A stretch of 64,000 nucleotides of DNA, taken from contig NW_020170429.1 in the NCBI RefSeq assembly GCF_000524195.1, positions 28,525 to 92,524 of the forward strand, read 5' to 3'. The position numbers were made by a program, and so were the translations under genes. Under the pieces are notes generated by a model, which was not told where the DNA came from, did not search any database, and saw only the letters and a list, made by a program, of their open reading frames with translations. Of the stretch, positions 12,439 through 24,423 are shown in pieces. The DNA comes from Echinococcus granulosus (lineage: Eukaryota; Platyhelminthes; Cestoda; Cyclophyllidea; Taeniidae). Every line of letters begins with the position of its first letter. Position 1 is the first letter of the stretch.

Positions 12439-13860
12439 TCTGCCAACAAGAGGGACGCAGTTTAACCAAGGCAATCTTTGAAACGAGTACCAACCCAGCC
12501 AGTATATATAAACCATTAAACAATGTTGAAGTATCTAGGTAAGCAACCATTATTATTTTGCAAAAAGGTGTTAAAAATATACTAACAGTTAGGAAAAGGT
12601 TTGGCGACATAAAACGGTTACTGAAATAAAAAAGCTCTGCTTCTGAGTGTGCATAACCGTTTTCATCAAAACATATCGCATTAACAACTTAAAGGCATTC
12701 GACCTATTCAACTTTTATTGTTCCAAGTTTAATTTTAGAGTAGATCAATTTCTTATCGTAGACCACATGTACATTGTTTCTCTTTTCAGTATTGTTACTA
12801 GAAATTTGACACACTTGTGGGGCAAAATGTCAGAACTTTCTTCCCTGTAACGCATTCTAGAAGCCAACTCTACTGATGAATGCTCAAATCAGACAGTTGG
12901 TTGTAGCGTTTGGTGTTTTCATCAGAAACAGTTGCTTTTTTAGTGTTGCGTCCCGAGCCTTTTATGGAAGGCATTATGGCAGATAACGCAATGCTAACAG
13001 ACAGAATGGCTGAGACTGCTGGTATGGTTCAGAAGCCATGCCGTTGGAAGGAACTGCGATTTGCGATGACACAAGTATTCTACGTAATCCAACGCAGAGC
13101 TAAACAATTTAGCACATTGCTATAGTAGCATCTCGGTCCTTTGCCAAATTTGTAATAAGGCAAAAATAGTAGGTCGAAACATGCATTTTTAATGTGCATT
13201 GGAGCTAAGAGACAACTAGCGTGCCCCAAAGACCATGCTGCACAGGTGCAGTTCAACTGCAATGAACCACTTTCAAGCTTTTACTTGGACGTTTATTCAG
13301 GTGATGGGAATGAAACCCAGTGTCATGCCTTGGTAACTGCATGAAATGTTTTGCTTTAGCCTTCGAAAACCCTAGAATTTATCAACGACCTCGGTTAATC
13401 TTTTAAAAAGTTGTAAGCTTATCCAGTTCAATGGTTGAACTGATGCTATATTACGAGTTAAGGCCCCGAAACCGCCATACTTTTAAACTCTCTGTTCATC
13501 GGATAAACCTGACCTCTGCCGGATTGTGCCTATTACATGAAAACCCGTGTCTCCACTGCAAAACAACCTTAGTATTTTAATATAAACAAATTCTCACTTT
13601 TGAAAACCACCGTTTCCAATTCACCTTCGAACACACCAGTCTACAAGTTTACCACACAATTTCTCCTCAAGACTACTGCTTCTTGATTTTTTATATGGAT
13701 TTGAGGAAATTAAAGCATTCAGTAGAATTGGAGAGCGCCATGAGCTGACGCCTACTTGTGTGAGCTCAGGGGCTGCTGGGATCCGCAACCAGAGCAGCCT
13801 TCAACACGGATGTCACCATCGCTGACTAATATGTCAGTTGGAGGCGCCACGCACACGCGT
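12439..13860. other. Gene-free stretch between NDUFA8 and the Gypsy remnant
   Basis: AT-rich sequence with only short unconvincing ORFs (for example 12647-12850, 12910-13125, 13080-13262). It should contain the NDUFA8 promoter. Nothing else recognised. Confidence 0.5.
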
Positions 13861-13863
13861 GTG

Positions 13864-13886
13864 ACGACCGACCGACCGACCGACCG
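13864..13886. repeat. (GACC)n microsatellite
   Basis: About five to six perfect tandem units of gacc, adjacent to the putative long terminal repeat region of the Gypsy remnant. Confidence 0.9.
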
Positions 13887-13909
13887 TAGGAGGCACAAAG
13901 TGGTCCCAC

Positions 13910-14010
13910 TCTCGCGTGTGATGTTTTGATTGGCTATAAACTCATAGTGTTGATTAGTCAAGACGCTCTCTAAGTTGTATTGACCAATCAGGTTATTATC
14001 GAGAGAATTA
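13910..14010. repeat. Possible LTR segment shared with 36190-36260
   Basis: Contains gtgatgttttgattggc, later gtattgaccaatcaggtt. A similar pair, gtgatattttgattggtc and tattcattgaccaatcgcg, occurs at 36190-36260 with less sequence between. It lies at the 3' side of the minus-strand Gypsy integrase remnant, where a 3' LTR would be expected. The assignment is tentative. Confidence 0.35.
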
Positions 14011-14399
14011 CCTGCCAATGTATTGAAACGTCAGAGAAAAGAAAAACTTGCAAAAACTTACAGAACATCAAAGAAGGATCGCTAGATCTGGGGTCGCAGC
14101 CATCTCCAGACCTTCGTAAGAACAAGCCAGCAGCGATTTTTGCCTGCTCAAACTAGCAGTGGCTCGTCAAACTGCCGTCATGGTGCTCACCAGGAACCGA
14201 TCCGGATCCTCTCCTGATTATTATGAGAAGCACAGTCAACAAGTGAATGCGGCATTTTAAGGTACCCAGCAGTATATCTTGGACTGCTGGTTTCCATTGC
14301 TAAGGAGACGCAAATGCTTCCCGTACCTCATCCAGCTGCTGTTTCCAATTTCGGCACTGGAAGTTTCTTATCTACCTTTGCGAAAATCTTTCCACTGAT

Positions 14400-14800
14400 C
14401 CACTGATCATCGTCCGTTTTGAATTTTAATGGAGTTACTCTTACGCACTCTTTGGAGACGTTAGAAAATGCCGGTAGAAACGTTTTAATGACATCGCCAG
14501 TTGTCCTCTCCCCTCGGAATTTCAGCAGTGGCTGCTTGCATGCATCAACAAACTGTCCTGCTTGCCTATTGAATTGAAAGTAAAACGGCGTGGAGTGAAT
14601 ACATGTAATAGCTTGTTGACAGTAAATGTCATGGAAGTTCCGCGAAGTAAATTATGGCCCTTTGTTTGTGACTAAAGTCTTGGGGAGCCCGTGTTGACTA
14701 ATAGTATGACGCAGCATCTCTAGCGCCTTGGTAGCCATTGGAAGGACCAGAGGTGTTAGCTCCGGCTACTTCAAAGAGCCATCCACCAAGACGAGGCAAA
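14400..14800 (-). pseudogene. Decayed Ty3/Gypsy-type integrase core
   Basis: Minus-strand translation reads like a retroviral-type integrase core: CLVLVDGSLK then PEL, SQHGLPKTLVTNKGP, FTSRNFHDIYCQQ, CIHSTPFYFQFNRQAGQFVD, KQPLLKFRGERTTGD. The blocks are collinear with the family's LVD-(Y/F)SKWPE, HGLP-TIVSDNG-QFTS, PPFHP-SNGQAERFVD and G signatures. It is not functional: in-frame stops fall after GSLK and NKGP, and the second catalytic Asp (SDNG) has become Asn (TNKG). No zinc-binding N-terminal domain or reverse transcriptase could be read beside it. Confidence 0.75.
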
Positions 14801-15156
14801 AGATGTCAATGATTAATCTTGCGAAGTCAAGGCAGAGTCGTGGTCATAGCCTCTCTAAATGAGACAAAGGTTTCGAAAAATGTCGCTCCTGGAAGCCAAG
14901 AGTCGAGTCGGAAGCTGAGGCAAACATTTTGGCAATTCCCACTGTCTACTCATGGGGTGCATCAGTTGGGAGCGTCTGACTACAGACGTCTGTGTGGGTA
15001 GAGCTTTACAAATCACCAAACTTCGCACTATCAGCAGGGTGAAGAAGGTGTTTCCTTGTTCTCGATGTCAGAGTGTGGGTCGTTGGGACGTTGGCTAAGT
15101 CTGGGCAGACCGGAACTTTGGAGGGTGTGATATTTAGATCATCGATGTTCTTAGGG

Positions 15157-15470
15157 TCATAAAAAGGTGTGTATGAATAGGAAAATGAGAAACATGAATT
15201 GATCCCCAGGCATTTCCTTTAGGTCAGAGCGTTTGCCCGGATGATTTACCTTTCCTGCGTGGGTCAAGTGGGCCTGATCACCGCACTTTGTCAACGCCAG
15301 ATAGTTGTAGCACATGCGAAACAGAGAAAACACACCAAGAGGAGCGTCTTTCAGTATTGATGCGATCTCATCGAAGTTCACATTCTCTAAAGAATATGGC
15401 AGAATTAACCTGTCGTACTTCTTTTGTTCACCGTTCTGAGTTTTTGTCGTTGAAATTAAACTTTCCATTC
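15157..15470 (-). pseudogene. Gypsy-type gag fragment
   Basis: Minus-strand open segment with KYDRLILPYSLENVNFDEI, LGVFSLFRMCYNYLALTK, THAGKVNHPGKRSDLK and MPGDQFMFLIF. The blocks resemble the gag region of flatworm Ty3/Gypsy elements (ILPK-PRD-SFEET, SLF--R--CL-LTK, YAG-VN-ECERF-LK, DQF-CLIF, from memory). It lies upstream of the integrase remnant in the same orientation, so both likely come from one element whose protease, reverse transcriptase and RNase H were deleted. No ORF of full length remains. Confidence 0.55.
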
Positions 15471-15744
15471 GTAATCTGCGCCAACAAAGCTATACCTAGA
15501 GAACTAGCGACCGAATGTAGAATCGAATATTAGATGCATGGTGATGTGATCCTTCTGGTCTGGCGACGGAGTCGACTGTACTCTGAGGCTCTGTAGCAAA
15601 GCTCAACAAAGTGACTAAATTTAGCTTAAATTTTATCACTCAGTTCTTTGCTGGATACTGCATTGCCAACTTTTCCCAAATGGTGCTTAACTGTGTGATC
15701 ACAGGGTCTATCGAGATCTCAGCTGGAGTAATTGGGAGATTGAA

Positions 15745-16020
15745 GCCATTTCGGACAGCTTCGCAATTGACATGTTAGTCAGGTGTACTGCGCGCTCGAA
15801 TTCGATGGCTGACTGGGAGCTGGAGACTTGGAAGCGGTCCTAATCAGGAGGTGATTTACCGAGAGTCTCATATGTGAGGTATTCAAGAACTATTAAGAGG
15901 GTAAAACTTGTGAAATTTTTATAAACTTGAAACAGGACCGTTATTTATGAAGTCGCAGACATTCTCAGCTCATAATTTTTAATTAAAGGTCAGTTGAAAT
16001 CAAGTGATTCAGAGACATGT
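15745..16020 (+). repeat. Diverged direct repeat, left copy
   Basis: Shares ordered blocks with 17145-17545: actgcgcgctcg, ggctgactgggagctggag, taaacttgaaacaggaccgt, gaagtcgcagacattctcag. Could be old LTRs or two copies of another dispersed repeat. Boundaries were set by eye. Confidence 0.5.
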
Positions 16021-17144
16021 ATGCAAATCATCATCAATCGACTCGGCATTCCATCGAGCCATAATGTTATCCTCTGTAATTACCTACCGACAGTGTAGGA
16101 GTACCTTCCTATCAAGAAAGTCATGGGTTTCGAGGGATGGTTTAGAACCGCCAGATTTACCCTTTGCTTCTATTCCCCCAAACTATTCTCCACCGTTGTA
16201 GGGACCGGGATGACCTCGAACACGATCTGGAAGAATGTCGCACTACTCAAGCCCAACTCGCCATCGAACAGGAAGACACTTGCCAAAGAGTCCCTCTACC
16301 GCTACCGAAAAGTGCTTGAGGAGGACGAAGAGTACGCAAAGAACCTCCAAATTCCAGCAAAATGACCCTTCTGCGGCTCACCTCCAAATAGGGTTGCTAA
16401 ATGGATAACAGTCCAGATCAGACACGAAGTTCATACACCCATTCCTTTCAAGAAGCTCTGCAGCATGAATGCCGACTGCCTCAGTGAGTTGATAAAACCC
16501 CAACGGAGAAGTGTCGGGGATAGCTTGCGGACTCGCACTGCAATAACCGCAACAAGCGACCTAACCAAACAAGCTCATATCGAGGCCCTCCGCTTTATGC
16601 TAAAATATTAGGCTATTCCTCTACTTTTCCACCTTGTTTACGCCCAAACGGCTTCCATTTGTTCCTGCAAGCCTCAGACAAACTAAAGGGAAGACGTCCA
16701 TGCAATTGCCTTTTGAACTCTGGCAAGGTCAAGTTAATAGTCAACCTTTGGTCATTCCTAACCCTGTATGAAAAGATAAAGATCGCTCCGCCATTTAGTA
16801 GATTACGCTCAGCAGAAGGAAAGACGATGGCCCTAGAAGGGAAGACTTCGTCAAATGTTTTGAACGTGATTCTAGGCGCCAAGTTTTTACACAATGCTAA
16901 AGTAATCCTACGTTTTGCTGAAGGCATTTTCTTTACCCACCTAGACAATGAAACGACAGTCCTTTCGCTACAGATGGCAGAAGTCGACGATATCTGCGAT
17001 GCTTCATTTGAAGCTCCAGCTTCATGGTATTTTCTGAAACTCCAGCACTTTTAGGTAGCCGCACACACAACCCTTCCATCCACTGGAAGTTCAAGTCGTC
17101 TGCTTGGAGCATATCCCCGGAGATGAGGGGAATCCCACCCCAAT
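16021..17144. other. Sequence between the direct repeats
   Basis: Holds several medium plus-strand ORFs (16123-16365 with KSL-type lysine/glutamate-rich C-terminus YRKVLEEDEEYAKNLQ, and 16659-17054). None matched a family I know. Likely part of a decayed mobile element, given the flanking repeats. Confidence 0.35.
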
Positions 17145-17545
17145 GAAACGTTAAAATCTATTTGGGACGGCTTCACTGCCAACGGGCCTGAACTGGCTAG
17201 GCGCACAGCACGCTCGCACCCAAAGGCTGACGGGGTGCTGGAGGCTCAGAGGTGGTCCAGAGTACTTTTACTGTTTACACAGCTTGTACTACTGCTGCTA
17301 TTATTGTTGATTTTAGTAAAAATAAAGCGTCTCCCTCCAAATTCTCTCCAACCAGGTGGAAGATTCACCAGGAGTGCTTAATGTGAAACATTCGGGAAAT
17401 TCGAAGAGGGGAAACTCTACGAAAAGCTCCAGATATTTGAAACAGGAATTCCATTTTTGAGGTCGCAGACAGTCCCAGCACATATCTGGCAATTAAGTAC
17501 AAACAGAAGTCAACTTGTCTAGACACCGATAAGTATGACGTCATT
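17145..17545 (+). repeat. Diverged direct repeat, right copy
   Basis: Contains cagcacgctcg, ggctgacggggtgctggagg, atttgaaacaggaattcc, gaggtcgcagacagtcccag and tggcaattaag, in the same order as the copy at 15745-16020. Confidence 0.5.
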
Positions 17546-18177
17546 GCCACGGTGTCGTAGTGTTTGCTCATGCCAACAGTTGCTTATTTCTTCTGCACAT
17601 TGATAACAAGCCTACTTCCGACCCCGTCAATCTTATTGTCTTCAGAGGTAACTTGGAAGCTGTCGAGCGTCCAATTGGATTTAGACCTGTATAGGAAGTC
17701 TGGACAAATGCATCAGCCTAACAAATGTTAATCACGTGAGTGAAGGTCCAATTGCCCTGTCCGCATAGCCACCTCAGCACATGCGAGCAAACGTGAGTCA
17801 TCGGACCGAATTGTGCAGTCTACCCATCCCGGACACAGTCTCCGTGCTGTTAAAGATGACTAAGCTATCAGCGCCAGGACGCACATGCTGTGAGATGCCT
17901 TTTCCTTTACTCCTTCGCCTGGCCCTCCTCCCATAGACCACTCCCACCTTGAAATGAGCTAATCGGAAAAACGCGTTTCTTTTGTCCATACAAAGAAGGC
18001 ACTTTACTCACATGGATTGAGGCACTTGGCCTCTTTTCTACAGCACTGTTAAATAGGCACGCTATTTCACACACAGCCAAATTTGGCACATACGTTTACA
18101 CAAATTGAGATTGTAAGGTAGATAAAAAGGGTTTGGAAGGCGATAACTTAGTGTCAAATCGGTCTGTCCTTTTAAGT
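17546..18177. other. Short gene-free stretch 3' of the innexin
   Basis: Must include the innexin 3' untranslated region on the minus strand. No gene or repeat recognised. Confidence 0.5.
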
Positions 18178-20060
18178 TCAAACAAACCTGTGCTTCAATA
18201 CAGAACCCTCATCATCCTTTGCATCCGCGGATGGATTTGGACTGCTGACCGATGCGGATCCAACCTCCCTAATTGGTGACGCATCAGCCAATTTTTCGTG
18301 TCGGATGTAACGCTCGAAGAGAGCTTGAATAAGTTCATTTGTAATGATATCGCCAGCATTTAGTCGCAGCATATGAAGCAGAAAGGTGCCATCTGGACGG
18401 AGGCAAGTGGCCTCAAAGCGCTTCAGCGTTTCTCGCATGCCTTGGTCGTAGGCCTCCGCAATTTTCAGGTAGTGAATCAACGCCTTCACACGTCGTTTCC
18501 GCATAGAGAGACGCAGAGTCCAAGTAATTATGCTGATCGCCTGAAGCGTAGCCACTGCGACAAACCAGAACCACAGGAAGATGTAGATCTTCTCGTTGAG
18601 CATATTTACCGGCATAGTGCATTGGGCAATCAGTGTAGGGACGTTCCTTCCCACCAGTTTAATGGGGACACGGCAATAGCCCACGCGAGGAAAGATGAGT
18701 GTCGCCTGCCAGTAACGGCCATGCCACAGGTCGAGGAGAATCTGAACTCCAAATAATTTATGGCTGTCTGGCATGCCTAGGAAGCGTTCCATGATTACAA
18801 GCTGGAGGACGGCGTTGGCGAAGTAGAGCAACTTAATCACGAGATAGTAGGCACATATTGCGCGACCCATACGTTTGCGTGGAAGCAGTTCACCAAAGAA
18901 CTCCGCTATGCCGTAGCATAAGGAGCTGTGGGGTCGATGGGAAAGTGGACGCCTGGCGAATAAGAGGGTGTCCAAAGCGGAGGCTAGAAATTGGATCCTG
19001 TTTTTCCGATTAATGCCAGTCTCTTTGGCTGCGCCTTGTGCGAATTCGACGTAGAAATTAATGTTCGTTCCAATGCGATTAAATGTTAGGCCTTCCCATA
19101 GTAGTGAAGGGAAGTAGCACAATATTGCTTGAAATGCCAAAACCAAGGAAACCCATTGGTAGTAGTCTGCAATAGAATGATATTTGGCATAGTTTTACTG
19201 GTTAACAAGTGGATCGTTTGACCTCTCCACTCATGCTACCCCTTTTACTTCCTTATACTTGCATGCTTTAGGGGTAGGTGGACCTACGATTGCAAAAAAA
19301 TTATCCTGACTTTACTGACATAGCGGAAGCACACCAATCAATCATTGAAGTACCCAAAGTTGAATAATTTATGACCATTATGCTACAAGAAGCAATTAGC
19401 GGAATCATATCCACCTTCAAGGGTTCCAACCCCAAGATTGGAACTCTGAGGGGGTTACAGCTTAATCACTCCCGTGACCTGCCGGACTGAGCCAGCATTA
19501 ATGGAACCCACGGGGTCAACTGAGTCGCCATGCCCGCAGACAACTGGACGATAAATGACTCATTCCACCATCACGAACGCAGTCAAAAAGCCAAAACAAC
19601 TAACCCTCAAATTAACCGAATAATAAACGCCTAGCCGACGGCCAATAGGTGTAGTGACTCTGACCGCATGACCTCAGCCCGTTTTCAAGTAAACACGCCC
19701 TATATTTAAGGTGCGATTATGATGTTTACTATGAATAAAAAACCTACTTAATTTCTTGCTTTCGAGGTAGTCCCAGTAGACGGGATCATCCAGTCGATTG
19801 GTGTTCACGTCAGCTGGAACAGTCCCGTTAACCCAACAAAATGAATTGATGTAGGAGATCATATTAGACCCAGAAAAGGTCGTGGCTGTGTAGCAAGAGA
19901 AGGGTTCGAAGACGTAGGATTTGAGGGTTACAATAGTGAAGCACATCAAGAGGATAATGAAGGAGAGGAGGTAGGCACATCGGTCGGCAAAATCATGCAA
20001 ATTCGCCGAGTCAACGAAGTGCAGTTTGTCCAACTGCGAAAGGAATTCTTGAGCAACCAT
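18178..20060 (-). CDS. Innexin (invertebrate gap-junction channel protein)
   Basis: Plasma-membrane protein forming gap junctions or hemichannels (family knowledge). Two exons, 20060-19748 and 19166-18178, join to 433 residues. The splice restores the family signature YYQWV at residues 106-110, preceded by SKKLN. Four membrane segments are visible: about 26-47 (RCAYLLSFIILLMCFTIVTL), about 110-130 after YYQWV, a third (YYLVIKLLYFANAVLQLVIM) and a fourth (IYIFLWFWFVAVATLQAISI). Each extracellular loop has the two expected cysteines: C56 and C75 in loop 1, CRVP and AQCTMP in loop 2. The C-terminal tail is short and ends with serine/proline-rich sequence. Flatworms have many innexins, so no specific paralogue name is given. 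Confidence 0.96.
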
Positions 20061-22055
20061 TGTAGCTGCTGCTGTTGTGCGTTCTTTGGGCTCGTGCTGC
20101 TAAAGCTAGAGAAGAAATAGGTGCACCATCATTTTGAGAGGAAAAAAGTGTCCTGAATCCATTCGGAACAGATAAAAACGCCCCACTTTGGGTAGTTACG
20201 TCGTTACGATTATTTCATTCGAGCCTGGCTACCAGCATCGAAGTTGTTTACCCCCGATACAAATGTGGTGAAAGGGTGTAATAGTGAGGTAAATAGGTCC
20301 AAAAATCAGCCATGTCATTCGTGGCCGCACGATGGAGAGGATAACGTCAGCAGATTTAGGTGGTACGCATTTAGCATGACGGGACGCCGAAGCACTAGAC
20401 TTCATTCGGACCAATCAGGGACGACCTATCAAGTGAGTGTCAGGAAAACAAGATAATCAACTATCACTGGGAGCCACAAAGCCTCGTTTTTAACCAAAGG
20501 CGATTTAGGCAATTCCAGTTTGTTGGCTTCTTTCATAAAAGCCAGCAACTAATGTTTGCCACGACGGAATCGAGGTCCGCTCATTGAAATATCACGATAA
20601 TTCTCAAAATCCACTTATTCCTAATTGTACAAAAAGAGCAAATCCTACATCCATTAGCTAAGAAGCGATGTAATTTAATTCATACAAGCATTGGCTTTCA
20701 CCGTATTAGGCTTAAGGTCCTGTAAGGTAAGGAGAAATGAAAGATACGCCTGCTTGAATTGATAAAAAGTAAAGACAGCCATGACAAAGAACACGAGAAA
20801 CTCACCCTAGACCAGAGGTATTCCAAATAACCTTCTCTCCCCTCACGTCAGAAAGCTGTGGCATTGCAACCAGCCAATCAGACGATCGCCAGGGAACGGA
20901 CCAATGAGGTGAGCGCGAAGGCCAGGTCATTGCGGCTGGTCATTTCACAATCTGTTTCGTTCATTGGCCTCCGATTTTCAGGTCAGCTTACTTCATCAGC
21001 CCTGAGTTGCAACATGTGTACACGCTGGCTTGTCTTTGGCAGCCTCTGCTGGTAGAAATTAGGTAGTGTGAAAATGATTTTCCGTATTCTTCTCGATAGC
21101 CGACGACATTGGAGAAGCAAAGGCTAATTTTTTGCCGAGGATAGTCTTTGGGCAGCTATAAAACTTTAAAAAAAGATCTGGCACTAAATCAGTATACGAC
21201 GTTTTCTGTTATTTGGTGCATCTATGTATGGAGTGTACCATACCTATAGAACTGACATGAGTTGTGTAAAGAAGATCTTTCCTCAGTTATCGACAGAAGA
21301 ATTACCGTTCTATATTATACTTCCCCAAACATTTGGCCAGAATCCTCCGCAACTCTTTGTAGGCAATCTAAAGCCACTCTAGGTCCATTCGAGTTATCGC
21401 AATCGTCTTAGCGTGCAACGCCGAAAACAGCACGAAACTGTGACCGTGTGATACGCTCACGATTCCGTAGAGTTGTTCAGGCTCCCCCGATTTGGACTTT
21501 GTGACGGCGACAAGGAGTTCTGTTATCCACCTTCTGGCTCTTCTTGAGTTTATAATGAAGCTACTTACAGCCTCGTACATTTGATGCCACCTTTCGAGGG
21601 AGCTGACTTATTTGAAGGAATCCAAACCCTTTCACCCTTAAATCTAAATATTTCTTAGGAGCTTAGCAATGGATGGCCGAATTTGTAGAGATCCATGCTA
21701 GGGCTTAGAATATCAAGTAAGCTCTTTGTGAACACTCCACTACCAGGATACACTGCGGCCTGTATACAAAGAGATATGTAGTTTACCAAGGCATATGAAG
21801 TGGACAGCTTTAGACTTTGGCAATGCAAAACACCTTTAGACCGTCCAGTAATTACGTGGAAGCTATCATCACCTTTTCTTGAATATACATTTCAAATCCA
21901 CTGAGTTACGCCTTGGAGGTGATCCTTTCGGAAACGCGCTTGAAAAACGAAATAACGCAGCTATGAGGGGTCAGTATATCGGTGGGGTACTCCTCAATGC
22001 GGACTCTTTCACTTTCCTGATCTCTTGATCCATCGCATCAAAAAAGGCACTTTAA
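20061..22055. other. Gene-poor stretch upstream of the innexin
   Basis: Probably contains the innexin promoter near 20061-20300. Only short ORFs (20229-20456, 20858-21055, 21368-21580). The segment near 20860-20980 has several attgg/ccaat boxes in both orientations. No gene recognised. Confidence 0.4.
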
Positions 22056-22059
22056 CTTT

Positions 22060-22215
22060 GTGACGCACCAAGACTTCCTTGAAGACGAGAAAATGCATAA
22101 TATTGGGGCAGAATATGTTTTGTTGAACTACAGAAGGACGCGGGAGCCACTGACATGGTCCGAAGGCCACGTCACCTGGCAAGGTACAATGGCTGAGCCC
22201 TACGTGGCCCGTTAA
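22060..22215 (+). repeat. Dispersed SINE-sized repeat, copy 3
   Basis: Head agacttccttgaagacgag, then gcataatattggggcagaat, then tacaatggctgagccctacg and tggcccgtt. Same block order as copies at 23555, 41930 and 59280. Confidence 0.6.
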
Positions 22216-22254
22216 AAAAACTGGACCACAAGCTGACAACTAGGTGGATATGGT

Positions 22255-22606
22255 TCAAGCTTGAATGTCTGGCGTACAGAAGACCGCATTCAAAGCTGTA
22301 GGGGCGGACTTTTCGTATAATTCATTTGGAAAAGTTGCCACCCAGTAGTTTACAACATCCGTTTCTGACGATGAATCAATCAAAGATGGATGCAGTAGAT
22401 TCCGAAAGAAGCGGAAACTCTTGGCTGTGAAGAAACACATTCAATTGATCAAAATATTTCAACATTAACGAGTCAAGAACGGCTTTTATTAATGCGTAGC
22501 TCAAGTGTTGATGAAGCAATTGGTATACGTCTACCTCAGTTGGGAAGAAGGAGTATTGACGGGAGGCAAACACACGGTTCCCCACCCATATGTCATGGCC
22601 TAGCAC
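22255..22606 (-). other. Overlapping minus-strand ORFs of unknown origin
   Basis: Two ORFs in different frames (22606-22376 and 22440-22255) overlap. The first includes YQLLHQHLSYALIKAVLDSL and the second SSSETDVVNYWVATFPNELY. Together they could be a frameshifted relic, but I recognise no family. Confidence 0.2.
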
Positions 22607-23024
22607 TAAATGTCAATGAGCCTAAAAGTAATTCATTTTAAAAACACTGCGTATTTTTTATTATTCGGCGGTGGACCTAAAATGAAAAATGACTTTTGGA
22701 TGTAGGGTAGCATTGGGTTGGATATTATTGCCTAATGCCAAGCGCTGCAATCACTGCAAAACCAAAACTTCCAAGTCACGAGACACTTTACCTTATGAAG
22801 ACCACACTTTTTGAGCTTTCGTGTGTGTTTTGCCTAAAGCAAATGTTCGCTTGCTGAAGGTCAAACAACAGCCACGACCGAGATTCATCCATCCGCCCGA
22901 TACAAGCAGTAAATAAATCAGCTGGAAGCAAGTCTTATTTATATTTAACGTAGCTTCAGACAGCACATTGCGTGCCATATAAATGACTAATGAGAGTGCG
23001 ATATTTTTCGCTCCACTCCCATCC

Positions 23025-23182
23025 TCACAACGTTCCTCTGAGGATGTTTTCTTTCCTGACATTTGACAACTGCGCGCGAAGAAGAACACAAAAATTGGCG
23101 GTAAAAGTGAGCTGAAAATAGAAGTGAAACCAAACGTTGCATAAACGTGGCACAAATTGGCACAAAATATGCAACATGTCAC
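23025..23182 (-). other. Small ORF region 22793-23219, unassigned
   Basis: A 129-codon minus-strand ORF (23182-22793) contains an internal MSGKKTSSEER and a hydrophobic CFQLIYLLLVSG segment. No splice partners or family match were found; it may be chance. Confidence 0.15.
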
Positions 23183-23554
23183 AAAATGAGGTGTATTTAA
23201 GCCAGTCTTCGTGGTTCACTTTATACTACCCTCCGAATGCTTCGATTTTTAGCCCCAGTCCTTTGTAATTACTGGGACCACGAAGACCTACATGTAAGCC
23301 GACGCAATATCACATAGCATGATATTGGCCCCCAACCATGTATGATTTACCATGGACTACAGCATCAGGACTATCTATGCTGCTCGCACGTGACCGCGAT
23401 CGTGCTTTTAGCCTGACAGGAGCAGCTTGAATGCTACCTGGCGGTAATCTGTTCACCTCAAGTATCATTTATTCGCAGCCATTACTTTTTAGGGATGTTG
23501 GAAGTGTTCAAAAAGACATATGAGCAACAAGAGTTTGGTTACACTTTGCAATGT

Positions 23555-23705
23555 CCCGAGACTTCCGTGAAGGCGGAAGAAGGCATAATACTCGGGCACA
23601 ATGCATGTATTCGACATACAGGAGGGCTTGGAGCTAATGACATGGCGAAGGAACAATGGCGGAGACCTAAAGCTGCCCCTTTACCGAAGCTCCGAGTGTA
23701 AAACA
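23555..23705 (+). repeat. Dispersed SINE-sized repeat, copy 4
   Basis: Head cgagacttccgtgaaggcgg, then ggcataatactcgggcacaa, tcgacatacaggagggcttg and aacaatggcggagacctaaa. The clearest copy together with the one at 59280. Confidence 0.65.
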
Positions 23706-24323
23706 ACCAATGAATTACAGTTAACTAGCCTGTTAAGTGATTTTAATCTAAAAGTTATTTGGTTGATTAAAAAGTGCTGCAGTCCTAAAATGTACACTTC
23801 TGTAATGCAACATTAGACTAATTATATTTTGTAAAAAAGAAATATCAAAAAAATGGAAAATGAGAGGATCCAATTCCCAAGATCTTCCCACAACATTTGT
23901 TTAATGACTACTGAAATTGACAAATTTGTCAATTTTTTTCATAGTTGCACAATTTTTTAAAATATACTGTACTCCATATTGAACTTTTAATCTGACGTAT
24001 GTGTTATAATAAATCATTTTGCGTTTCTTGATGGTTTGTTGATTCCTGTTGTCATTTGATTCAAGTGGTGGGAAATAGTCGCGGTGGCCTTCTTGGAAGA
24101 ATTCACAGGGTATCATTACTTTACATTTCAAAGCTTATTTTAAAGCCATGTTATTAGGGTTGGGGTTGGACCTTTCCGTGACTAATATGTGGCTAACGGC
24201 GTAGGTAATCAGTGGGGAACTATTAACCACCGTCGTGAAGTTGAGAGCATCAGAGACTCCTGCTAATTAGTGTACCAACAACAGAGCCCACAACCACGGC
24301 GTGTAGACCTGTGAGGTGGAGGT

Positions 24324-24423
24324 NNNNNNNNNNNNNNNNNNNNNNNNNNNNNNNNNNNNNNNNNNNNNNNNNNNNNNNNNNNNNNNNNNNNNNNNNNNNN
24401 NNNNNNNNNNNNNNNNNNNNNNN
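24324..24423. other. Assembly gap (100 N)
   Basis: Exactly 100 N bases, the conventional size for a gap of unknown length. Sequence order across it depends on scaffolding. Confidence 0.99.

Noticed and set aside
13752..14018. 88-codon minus ORF with SVGRSVVTRV
   Set aside because: The middle of it is the (GACC)n microsatellite translated; no family match.
18373..18756. 127-codon plus ORF
   Set aside because: Antisense to the innexin second exon.
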